The notes beneath the pieces were generated by a model, which searched no databases, was not told where the DNA came from, and saw only the letters and a list, made by a program, of their open reading frames with translations. Below are positions 12,651 through 24,163 of a stretch of 64,000 nucleotides of DNA, piece by piece. Source of the DNA: Sisyra terminalis (taxonomy: Eukaryota > Arthropoda > Insecta > Neuroptera > Sisyridae); NCBI GenBank assembly GCA_958496175.1, contig OY292276.1:13348001-13412000 (forward strand). Direction: 5' to 3'. Position 1 is the first letter of the stretch; each line of letters opens with the position of its first letter. The position numbers and the translations under genes were made by a program.

Positions 12651-14159
12651 CCATAACCTTGTAGGTTTTAAAATTCCTTAATATATTCTAGATATAGTTC
12701 ATTAATCTTTAATTGATTAGGTTTCCTGATATATAATATATCTTCTTAAAAAATGTTTAAAATACCTTTTGAATATCTCAAAAACGTTTAGTACAAACAA
12801 TATAATCTTAGACATAAAAACTTATTTACTACTTTACTACGATTACGATTTGAACAATAAATTGAGTAATTCCGAAATTGTCGTAACGTGGTAAACTTCA
12901 ATGTTGTCTATTGGTACAAAAACAGGTAAAAATCGATCACTTTGTGCACCATAAAGAACTTTCCGGAACAATTTTAAATTTTACAATCTAATGAAAACTG
13001 TTTGATGACTTTCGTTTGTCTTCCAATAAAGTTTCCAATAGATTGTGATGTCTGTCTCGGTCGTTTGTTTCCAATAATTTTTCGGTCCATTTTTTCTTCT
13101 TATTTCGTTGAAAAAAAATGGGTATCAATAGCAGTGATATTTTTTATTTAATTGTTTGTAGCCACATGTATAGATTTTTGAATTTCTGAATAGATATATT
13201 TAATAACTAAATGACATAAAAATTGCTGAGGCAAATATGAAAATGGCAATGAAACTTATAAAAAAATATTCTTTCGTAAGAAAGCTGACCAAAAAACATT
13301 AGTGCTAGGGAAAAAAAGTTCTCTATTAAGAGGTGGCAGATTTCATTAGTTTCATAATCCAAGGACTAGTCTTTGTAAGTCTCATTAGAAAATTAAAGTT
13401 ATATGGATTCAAGAAAGGGTTACAAATTCAAAAGATGAAAATACAAACTAATACAATGAATTACCGAAGGTGTAAGTTGAAACACTCATGATCTTCCACC
13501 CCTCAAAAACCATGTAAATTTTAATACTATAAAGATTCTATTCCGTATTATAAAATCAGAGAAAGAGCTAATAATCCTTCAATATTCACCCTCGAAAACT
13601 AATTGCGTGAAACTAAATATTCTTAGGATAAGATTCTATAGAATAAAAATCACAATTTTTTGAAAGTAATACAACTGTAGTGAAATTTGATACCATTCTG
13701 ATTTTTTTCGACTTTCATTAGAAAACAACTAAACAACAATTCATTAACTTTATTTTATACCTAGGTAGGAATAGAAAAGCAAAACCCTACTAATATTTAC
13801 ACTCTAACCTCCTTTTTCTGTGCTATTTTTTTATTTCTTAATATAACTCTTATTAATAAGAATTTTTCAACCTAACATCAAGTTCAATTTACCAAAAATC
13901 TATTTCCAGTCCTATTTATCCTTGGTTTGATTCCTCAGATTAAAATAATACTTTCTTCCTATTAATAAATCCAGAATATAATTCTTTTTGTTCCTGTATC
14001 TATAGGCTTTTACTGTTCCTTTCAGTCCTTCCGTTATATCCAGCATGCCAGATAAACCTTTTTTACTAAATTTGAAGATGGAAACATGAAATAATAGAAA
14101 AACTCATATAGAAAAATCCATAAAACATAAAAATTTAGAGTTTGAAAAACATAAGCTTT
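12651..14159. other. intergenic between two LINE relics
   Basis: AT-rich. No motif of the reverse transcriptase is recognisable here and there is no other gene. It may be host DNA separating two insertions. Confidence 0.4.
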
Positions 14160-15060
14160 AAGATTGTTTCTTTTTCTTCCGATGCATTTCCACAAATGGA
14201 TGTTTGCACATCGTGTATTCCTGTCCACTACCCAATATTTCGCAGCCAAGGGATTATCTTCCATCCGATTCCTCTCTTACCCTTCGATTCTGCCTTCGAT
14301 TATTATTAACTGCAAGAATTGCTACTTTACCTTTCTCATGATATGTCTTAGGTATACCGTTTTCCTCCTCATAATTACTTCAAAAGGTTTGCGTTCTTTG
14401 ATGACACATCTAAGAACTTTTTGTCAATTTCGCCGTCCCAGGTATTTTAAGAATTCTGCGATATAGTGATATCTCAAAAGCTTCTAAATTGTTAATTGTA
14501 CTCGTTTTCAATGGCCATCCTTCCATACCATAGAGGAGCACCGACCAAAGTAGTATTTTACGAATCTCAGTATTAGGTTGAGGTCAAATTCGGAACAGGT
14601 CAACACCTTTCTAAACTTTACGAATGTTTGTCGATCTTATTTTACTTCGTTATCCAATGTCCAGTCTTTGAAAAGTCTTCCAGAATATATGAATTTCTCC
14701 ATGCATTCTATAGGCATCGTTTTCAAATGAATTCCGGTTTCTGGAGATTATCATAAACTTTGTCTTTTTAGTGTTGATATCTCAACCGTTCAAACTCAAT
14801 TTGTTTTGTTTTCCTACCACATTAACCAATTGTTATAGGTCGTGCATATTATTGGCAATCAAGACCACGTCATTAGCGTAGCGGATATTATTAATCTTCT
14901 AAAGCTTTAAAGCTTCCAGAAAAATTGCTACTGAATATAAATTAAACAATAATGGAGATAGTACACATCTCTACGGCACCCCTCTGCTAATTTCATAGTG
15001 TTAGATATGTCGTTACCTAGTTTTATTGGTACGGTTTGGTACCAATATAAGTTTTCAATC
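14160..15060 (-). pseudogene. non-LTR retrotransposon RT relic 2
   Basis: On the minus strand the catalytic motif is present as IRYANDVVLIANN (near 14885-14850), with the second Asp of the usual YADD changed to N-D. It is followed by a block resembling NTKKTKFMIIS (near 14770) and a C-terminal WLRN stretch near 14250. Stops and frame changes show that it is inactive. It is the same type of element as the relic at 11760-12650, in the same orientation. Confidence 0.7.
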
Positions 15061-15106
15061 AGATATAATCAAAATACGATTTTTTCGCCGACTTTGAACA
15101 GTTATA

Positions 15107-15443
15107 CTGTGTATACAATATTAGGATATATTGCGGTCCAATTTATCTAGTATAATTTAATATAATAATATATAAAAATCATACCATAAACATAAATTTC
15201 AACAGAAGTTCAAACAAAAATATTCGTGACGTATTGCCCATTACTACTAATACTCCAAACTACTTACTGACCACTGATGAAGATTGCTTGGCAATCGAAA
15301 TACGTATCTGGGCAATACGTCATGAATATTTTTGTTTGAACTTCTGTTCAAATTTATGTTTATGATATGATTTTTATATATTATTATATTAAATTATACT
15401 AGATAAATTGGACCGCAATATATCCTATATATTGTATACACAG
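15107..15443. mobile_element. palindromic foldback element with hammerhead-like loop
   Basis: The left arm (15107-15240) and right arm (15309-15443) are near-perfect inverted repeats, both beginning CTGTGTATACAATAT from the outside and ending CGTATTGCCCA toward the centre. The 68-base loop contains CTGATGA (15274-15280), a 6-bp hairpin GATTGC/GCAATC, then GAAA (15297-15300). There is no open frame. The target duplication is not resolved, though ATA flanks both sides. Confidence 0.75.
15274..15308 (+). ncRNA. hammerhead-ribozyme-like core motif
   Basis: CTGATGA, one extra A, a 6-bp stem with a 3-base loop, then GAAA, a self-complementary ATACGTAT and a following C. This matches the order of the hammerhead core (C3-A9, stem II, G12-A14, stem III, H17). 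The extra A before stem II and the weak stem I (only CCA/TGG adjacent) make activity doubtful. Short-stem-III hammerheads are known from Penelope-like elements and retrozymes; the link here is inference. Confidence 0.35.
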
Positions 15444-16858
15444 ATATAAAATTGCTATATTTATTTTGCAAAAGCTTGTTTCCTAATAGTTTTAGGTAAA
15501 TATCAATAACTATTCAGTTTTTATTAAATTTTAAAACAGCTTTTATTACTTCAATAAAATATTATGTCGTCTTTAGGTTCTTTGAAAGTTAACCACCCTT
15601 AAATTTGGCATCTTTTAATTATGTCCCTTTTACTAGTAAATCATGTTGAAGTAGAAAAATTTCAATAACAATTAAATGATTTTTAATCAATAATTCTTAA
15701 AACTTTTTGACGAAAGATATCAGGATAAAGATCATTAAGGGTCATTTGAAGTTACAACCTCTGAAGTCATCACTTTTATTTTGCTCTTTATTTTTATTAT
15801 GTCTTAAGTATGGTGAGGTGTACACAAATGCAATTAGCCCACGGGCACCAAATATTTTAGAACGACCCTGAGTAAGAAGGATGTTACAACAAATGACACG
15901 GATTTTCCTCAATATTTTTTTTTCTTATTTAATTTCGCAATGTCTTCAAACAAACAACCTTCAACATTTATCAAGTTTATGCGAAGATATTCAATAAAGT
16001 AACCAAACGCTAATAAAATTTGCCTCACAAATCATAAAACATATTGAATAAAACAAAATTCTAAAGTCTGAAAAATGCAAGGCAATACATAGTTGATGGT
16101 ATAATATTCTTCGTGAGTGATGTGAATAATATAGGACGCATCATCATTAATGATAAGATCTGTTGGTAAAAAGTCATTGAAAGAAGGACAATTTATTATC
16201 AAGAAATTATACAAATCGACATATTACATTGACACCAAAAGATGACACATAAAAAACATAAAGTTCATTTGTCAACAGCTACTATGACATTAGATGTGAA
16301 AGATATCCATCACCGACATCTTGCCTTGCATTCACAATACCCAGATAGACCACTCCACCCACATATTAAATTCTCTTAATATCAATTCATCAGACAATAT
16401 CTGTATGATAGTTGTGTACTTTTCCAGAAGAACGTCACATTATCTTATTCTGGTCTGAAGATATATGAAAAATTAAAAGTGTTTATCCAATATTATTTAC
16501 TTAAATCTTACCAAGAGACTCAACATTTGACTGTATATTTATTTTAATATATATCAATGACAAAAATTGAAGTTATTACAATAAGTATTAATTGCATTGA
16601 ACAAAAAGGTGCAGATAATATTTAAAACTGTTTAAAATATGAAACGAGATTCTCGAAGGGAAGTTATGCTTTGGAAAACCGCTAAAGATATACCCATAGT
16701 GGTATTAATACATAAATTATTATTCAAAAACATTACCCGAAAAAGGCATTAAGAAGAAAGAGTTCTTTAAAAATATTGACGGAATGCAGCACGTAAACCA
16801 TTAAGAAATGAATAATAAATAAATATAAATATTTATAATAACACATACATTAACTCTA
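15444..16858. other. intergenic, no gene seen
   Basis: AT-rich with no supported gene. The minus frame at 16032-16214 is short and low-complexity. Confidence 0.5.
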
Positions 16859-17050
16859 CTAATATTTCGTAAATTTTGAGGGATCACGATCAGTGGTCAT
16901 CAGAGTCCTGCTGTGATTCAACACCGCAAGGCGCGAAACCAATCCGTTAACACTTCTGTAGGCGGTCACCGACTCATTTGTGTCCCTACTGCTTTGTAAG
17001 CGATCCGAGTTGATTTGCACATAAAAAATTATAAAATCGAATATTTTATG
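16859..17050 (-). CDS. candidate terminal coding exon, unrecognised
   Basis: A minus-strand open frame of 63 codons ends in TAG at 16861-16859. It follows a possible TTTTGTAG acceptor at 17051, although the true acceptor could lie further in, at AAAGCAG. Composition jumps to about half GC and the translation is varied: DTNESVTAYRSVNGLVSRL, then NHSRTLMTTDRDPSKFTKY as the last residues. A polar, non-repetitive C terminus with a clean stop in AT-rich DNA looks like a last exon with a distant partner. I do not recognise the protein and see no other exon of it nearby. Confidence 0.4.
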   Translation of the reverse strand, partial: HKIFDFIIFYVQINSDRLQSSRDTNESVTAYRSVNGLVSRLAVLNHSRTLMTTDRDPSKFTKY

Positions 17051-18667
17051 CTACAAAACCCAAACTACAGCCTTAAATAATCATCGATCAAAAGAAAAAA
17101 AGTATCACTATCATAAATACTACAATTTATCACTCTTTCTACCAACATTATTTTAAATATACCACAAACTATTTTTAGAGTTTGTTTTTTTTTCGAATTC
17201 TAGGAAATAAATAATCGGTGAATGATTAATCTATTTCTAACAAAATCTTATAAAATTTTATATAAGGAAAAGTATTACTTTTACTATATGGTTCATAAGA
17301 TGATTAAATACTTGAGGTGATAACTTTCAAGACTTCCCAGTGGCACAAAAGAAGGATTTCGTCCTACATCTTCAAATATCTTTTAACTAATCCTGTCAAG
17401 GTTTTATATTCCCAAAAGTACAATTTAAACGGCTTTCACGAAACCTTAAGATTTTAATATAATAGAAGCAATTTTTTTTCGATATAATTTCCACTTTCAC
17501 AATCATTTACGCTCAATACTAAAAAGGATATCATTCTTCGTAAAAAATACAAAAATGGGACATTATTTATGCTAGCTTCTTAAATTTTTCGTTAATAGCA
17601 TAATGTCTACGAAAATTTTGTACGAATGTGAACATTTTAAATAGTTAATATATCCAAAAATCATAAATGTTAATGTATGATGAGGAAGTCGCCAAGTCCA
17701 CCTTAAATCCTCAGTTCAAGATATTCTGATTTCTACCATTGATACAACATTAATGTTTTTTGTTTTATTCCTAAAAAAAGGATTCAATTTTTAAATCATT
17801 AGGTGTAAATGTTTGATGTTTGGGATACAACTTTACTTTTACGGTTTGTCTTATTATAGTATTTACAATAATAATGACCGAAATTAATAGACCAACTATG
17901 TTTAAATCTTTGAACATTTACTAATAACTATTTATTTAATATTTACTTATAATTATTAATGAGGTAAAAGTATTCTCGATTAAAAATTCCAGTTTTTTAA
18001 CCAATTAATCTTTAGCAGATATATTTTGTAGTTTTGTACTTCAATATGAAAAAAATATGCACTTTAAGTTCTACTTATCTGGAGAGATGATTATTAGTGA
18101 AAAAAAGTTTAGTAAGTGAATTTTAAAGGCCACAAATAGTGATTTTCATGATCATAGAAGAGAAAAGGTATTCTTAGTTTAGATTCAAAGGCATTGATTC
18201 ATCAAAACTTCGGTCAAAATCAAGAAAAATTGGAACGATTAAGAGTTACTCAACAAGTAATACTAAAATACCTGAAAAACAACAAAATTATGCAGAAGAT
18301 AGAAGATTGAGTAGTGTCCGATTTGAAACCAAGATCGGTTTATGGTAATGATCCAAAGCATGAAAAATCATCAATGGAAGACAATGAAAAATCAATGGAG
18401 TCATGGAAGCATCCAGACCATTCTTCGATGTCGACTGCTGAGTATACTGGATATAATCCAGTTCTTTTACAAGTCCAAAATTATTCTCCGTGTTTATGAG
18501 TACCAAATTGGCTTAATATTATGGGCTACTAAACCGTCAGAAACAATTACAATATCTAATACATTTGAATCGAACACTAGAAGACAAATGGTCGTAATAA
18601 ATCGAAGAATACAATATAGTGATTTTTGTTTCCAAAGTCTCTATACTGTGAACCGTTGAAATGGTAT
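17051..18667. other. intergenic, no gene seen
   Basis: AT-rich. Overlapping short frames on both strands around 18290-18660 have no family resemblance, and I treat them as chance. Confidence 0.45.
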
Positions 18668-18675
18668 GTCGTAGC

Positions 18676-19531
18676 TAGGAATTGCACTACTGGACCAAAA
18701 GTTCAATACTGGTATTCGATATTTTTTTGAATCTTAAACTGGAATACCAGTTTTAATACCGATAGCAGGAATTTTAGAATTAAAAAAACACAAGTATTTC
18801 ATTGTTTTATTTGCCAGTTTATTTAGAGAAAGTAAAAATATTTGTAACTTATAAATAATAACAGTACATTAAGAACCATATAAAAGTAAAATAACAACGA
18901 TCATTTAAATCACAAAAAGTGTAAATACGGTACTATGTATTACAAATGTCTACGGTACTATTACAAATCTTAATATTACAAATGATCTAAATAATTATAA
19001 AACATCAATTGTATTGTCATTAAACCTGGAACGCAATTTTGTGCAAAAATTATCAGCTGTCGAAAACGTTCTTTCAGTATCGACGTTAGTTGGCGTTACT
19101 GTTAATAAATCGAATACTTGTCGGATGGTTTTGGATATAACTGATTTTTGTATAGTACTTTGGTTTGTGGACCTTTTTTATTATCGATATCTCTAATGTT
19201 TCTTCAAGAATTAATTCCTATTCTCTATCAACACAAGTGTCTCATCGCCATCTTATCTTTGATAATTCAACCGAATGCTTTTGCATATGGATAGGTTTAT
19301 GGGTTTATTATGGGTTTTATGGGTAAAAAAATAAAGATAATTTACTATAAACTTGATTAAATTCGATTTGGTTAGTCTCTTTTTTTGTCAAGTATAGTAG
19401 AAACAATCTAACAAATTTATTCTAAATACCGAAAAAACGGTATACAAACTTATGAATACCAGTATTACCCAATACCGTTGTACAAATGGTTCAAAATACC
19501 GGTATTCAGTATCTTGGTACTGTATTTCCTA
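18676..19531 (-). mobile_element. hAT element, truncated, with perfect 8-bp TSD
   Basis: The 856-base element is bounded by TAGGAATTGCA and TGTATTTCCTA, with identical 8-bp target duplications GTCGTAGC at 18668-18675 and 19532-19539. Subterminal GGTATT/AATACC repeats are frequent near both ends, as in many hAT elements. The minus strand encodes a hAT C-terminal dimerisation segment (NVDTERTFSTADNFCTKL, then RSRFNDNTIDVL and a stop) at about 19100-19000. The rest of the transposase is missing. Confidence 0.85.
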
Positions 19532-19539
19532 GTCGTAGC

Positions 19540-22500
19540 CCATTCAATTTTCAGACGTTGCTGCCCCTAATTATTACTTGCTTCAATCAATGTAATATGA
19601 TCTCATAGATCAGCATTTCTTGTCTTAAGAAAACAATTTTGAATCAATTTATGGATTGCTTTAAAAAATGACTTATTTTTCAATTTGGGATTCATCTTTT
19701 CGAAAGATGAAAGAAATTGGCTAGTAATGGACAATAGTATGAAAATGCATGTATAATAAGCTCTTTTGCAATAAAGCCACAAATTTCGGTAAATTCGTCA
19801 TGTATCTGCTCTTATTTACATAGCTTTTATTTAGTAAAAGAACTAATATCCCATAAGGTTTTTGAAAACCTTAAGAAACAAAAAGTTAGAAATGTTCATT
19901 TTGCGTACATTAGTATATGAAACACAGTATGAAATTTACCTTGTTTTTTAGACACTTTGAGAAAAAAGTATAAAACTGCCATGAAATTAGGGTTTTCCTT
20001 ATAATAATTAAGAAATTTAATATTGATATTTTCAGTGTTCATTTGTATTTTTTTTAAACCGAACCACAACGTGTGAATTGAATTGCGTAAATTACAACCA
20101 CAATTTATGTTTGGTACCATAAAGGATACATTTACAGCTTCCAAAGCCGAATCCTTTTTTTTATGAGGTTTGAAAAATATAGAATTGCTGACGCATAACC
20201 ATTATATTTATTTGATATTTAAAACAAAACGCGTTTAAGATATTGAAAAGAGACCAACAATGCATTAAAATATTTTTATAAATAAAACAATTTGTGGATG
20301 GTGCATCTGTCGCGCCCAGCACGAGTCCATAATTCCCATGTCAGTCCCAAACTATAGAAATGTCCAAATGTTAAAATTGTTTATTTATCTTTATATTTTA
20401 CCTTGAATTTACGGGCGACCACCCAACGTTTGGCTATACGCACATTGGTTTATTGTTATTTTTTTTAAAATAATCTAGGCCATAGGTAAGTGTGTATAAT
20501 GTACATTAGATGTTAGATGGGTAATATGTAGATTCTTAAGAATTTAACTGACCTATGTAACGATAACTTACCTAACTGTTTAACTTATGAAAGCCATTGT
20601 TAAAGCTCTTGATGAAAAGGGCATTCACTTTTATTGGGTTAGACCAAGTTTGATTGTAGGTACTTAGTAAGAATTCATTGTATTATATACTATTTCTTTC
20701 AAAATATGACACCTTTTCATGTTATAAGAAAATATAAAATTTAAATATATATATAGAATACTCTTGAAGCATGAAAAAAAGATCCTTAGAAAAAAGTGAA
20801 GAGAAATAAAGGCTTCACTGATAAAAATTTAATTACATATAACCCTTTTCAACACTAAAATAATAATCAGTAACATTCGGCAACAACTTAATTACCATTA
20901 CAAAAGATTAAGTGGAAAAAGGCAAGAATATGAATTTTGATTGAATTTAATGGGTTTTTAAAGAAGGATTCTTAATCTAAAAAAAGGCATCACAAAGTAT
21001 TTGGGATTTGAAAATGGTGAATCAATTCCAAAGGTCAAGTTTTCAGAAGCAAATCTTTAATTGACCTCACTTTTGTTCAAAAAATCATAGAAAATAACTT
21101 AAAAAATTGATAAAACAAAAATAATTTTTCTAAAAAAATCAAGTAATATTTTCAATGTTTATAACAATTCGAAACTTTGGAACTATTAGCATTACCAAAA
21201 AGAAGAAAAAAATGGTTTAAACTATTACAGCTCGTACAGGAATTGTTAAGAACACATCACTAAGATTGTATTTGCTGAAGCAGGACAATAAAGTCATAAA
21301 AATATATCCTATATAAATTAATTACGAGTAATATGTTTTTTATTAAAAGTAAAATCAAGTCAATAGCAATTTTTTTTTCAAATCAATAGCATTACAAATT
21401 TTTAGCGCTAACCGATGGTGAATAGATTGGGAGTAATTTTAAAATTAATTTTATATTACAGTTTGAGAATTTATAGTACTGCTTTAAGCTTTTTTAATAA
21501 AGAAATAATGTTTTCGCTATTCCGTATATAAAGCTCCATTTGCAGCAATAATCATAGTACCTTTAGCGCCATCTCGACGACAGTAATTTAACTCTTATCA
21601 TATATATTTACCACAGTATCTAAATATGCCAAAAAGCAACCCTTACAAATAGGCAATTATACAAACCTTAATGAATATTGAATTTATTTTTTTCAAGTAT
21701 TTAGAATATTTCAAATAAAAAATTAGATAACCTTTATAAATGCATCTTCAAATATTGTCCTTTTTCAATTTCCGGATAGAATTGAGTATGTTCCCAATAC
21801 TTTTTTCAAAATACTTTCCAAATACTTTCTACGATTTTTCAATTTATCGCTTATGTAAGTTTTTTTTTAATTAGGATTCTTTCTAAGTCTTGATTCCTTT
21901 ACCATGATACGGTTTATCCATTAGAAAAACAAAAGTTTACGTAAAAAAAGAAATAAAATAATTCGGTTAGAAAGGTGCAAAAAGAAGTAATTTCCCGGAT
22001 AAATAATGAACTACATATTAACTTTAAACTTGATTTTATTTATAAATATATTGAAATAAATAATTTTTTTCCAAGTTACTCTTTATATTATATCAAAAAT
22101 TATGACAAGTAGATAAAATTTAAAGTATATAAGTATATAAGTATAAAGCATTAAAAGTAAATACTATCACTAAGTTGAAACCTTTATCAAAATTATTAAT
22201 TATCTGAAATGTTGTAAACATTCGATTCATTTATCGTTCGTTTAAACGGCAGTGCAAGTAATATTAATATTTGCGTATATTACGTTTATCATATGAAAAA
22301 TTTACAACTAAAATATTATGAAAATATATAAAGGAAAAAAAAACGATTTCAAATAATTCGCGCATGGTCTATGCGCTAATATTGAACATTGATACATTTT
22401 GGGAATACCCTATTTATTATCTGTAACGCAAATATTTATCATTTACATTTTTACTATTGATAACTTTTCTAAATAAAAGAAAAAGAATTGTATAATAATT

Positions 22501-22759
22501 TCTTAGATTATTTGGTAGATATTATCATAGAAACTGTTTTATGTGGTATATATTTGTTTTCGTGTAAAAACTACCAAAAAACTGTTCTATTTTCAAAGGT
22601 AAGAACAATTTTTGGTAATTAAAGTATAAATTACGCATACCAATCTAAATGGTTAACTAAATTTGTATTAAATCAAATGCATACCCTTAAATGAAATTGT
22701 CCTGATAGCATTTTTGAGGACAAACAATAGGATTATGATTGACGTTGTTAATAATCATC
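19540..22759. other. intergenic, no gene seen
   Basis: Very AT-rich. Open frames such as 19896-20144 (minus) are unsupported. A small GC-richer string at about 20305-20460 has no open frame of note. Confidence 0.5.
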
Positions 22760-22905
22760 GTTTTATAACAACCAAGGGTTTTAGCAACTCTGAAATTAAT
22801 AAAATCCGTAAACCGAGAAATATTGAAAATTTTCTGGGTTTAAAATTCGAATCCTACAACTTCCAATTTTGAAGCGGTTACCTTAACTACTCGGTCAACA
22901 ATAGG
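22760..22905 (-). repeat. tRNA-derived SINE, copy 2
   Basis: On the minus strand it reads TTGACCGAGTAGTTAAGG (A box), CGCTTCAAAATTGGAAGTTG, then GGATTCGAAT (B box), followed by a body (AAATTTTCAATATTT, then GTTGCTAAAACC) collinear with the copy at 3195-3350. The two copies are clearly diverged, so the family is old. Confidence 0.6.
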
Positions 22906-23455
22906 CTTAACTATGTAAGTTTTTCCAATTAGCAATTGATTAACAATTAATCTGTGATTCAATATTGAATTATGCAAATCATTTGGGCGAATGAAAACTA
23001 AAATCTCTATAATTTCAATTCAACAATTGACAAACACATGGGGAATGGATAAATCTTATTAATTGCTAATCTTTTTCCATCGAATTAAAATAACGTTAAC
23101 AAAAAACATATTTTATAATAAATAAGCATAATACTCATTTAATTAAAATTATAGTAATTATCTACAACGTAATATAAATCGTTCAAATTCATTTCGAACA
23201 AATGCCAAAGAAAGTAGTGGTAAAAGAAAGGTGCAACATATAATATTTTTTCCTCATAATAAGGGAAAGATTTTTTATTAAGATGCTAGTTGTTCCTACT
23301 GTATAAAAAGTAATGCTTCCCAACTCTATGCCCACCGGCACCACGGGTTTCATTAAATTAATCAATAAAGTTAAATAGACTAATGTTAGATTAATATAAC
23401 ATATTTGCGATTTATTTTAATTTTCCCTTCTGCAAATTTATCTCTGTTTAAAAAA

Positions 23456-23575
23456 AGACATTTTAAATGTTCAAACGGTTCAAATAACCCAATAGAAGCA
23501 TTCGAAGTCCTAAAGGCATTTTAAATGTAAAGATTTTAAAATGCCTCTAAATGTCTTTTTTTAACTGGGGTCAAA
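23456..23575. repeat. short inverted-repeat element
   Basis: GTTTAAAAAAAGACATTT at the left and AAATGTCTTTTTTTAAC at the right are inverted copies about 120 bases apart. A further internal pair is formed by AGGCATTTTAAA and TTTAAAATGCCT. This is probably a very small MITE. Confidence 0.45.
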
Positions 23576-24163
23576 AATATCGAAGAACAATTAAATTAAT
23601 TTGACCGATTTTTATTCAATCTTATAGTTAAATACCTGCATTGGAAATGTTTTTAAATAAAAAATATATATTTTCACTTATTTGAATATTATTAAACATT
23701 AATGTATAATTGATACTAATTATAAATAAACATTAATTTATTAAATTTTCTGAAATCAAAAATTGAAATTCTAGTAATGCTTAAGGGGGATTTTGCCAGA
23801 TAAAATGTTATGTTGAGAATCTTATGTTTTGTTGAGAACATTTTACAAAGTTGATAATCCGACCTCACAATCATAAACTGACGTTATCTTGGTTTGTCAA
23901 ATTTAGCTAAAAGTTATGAAGTGTCACAGACACTATTAAATATAAGCGAATTTTTAAGTAAAATAATGAAAATAAATAAAAGATTATTAAGTTTGTTTCT
24001 TAAAGAAAGTTAATTAGCCCGTGACTATGGTGTTATAATATTAAGCAATTATTAAAAAATTCATCGAATCCATACAGCGTGACTACCGTGACTACCACGT
24101 ATGAAATCCCACTTACGTGGAAATTTACAAAGATAAATAACTTTTATAATTTTTAGTATCAAC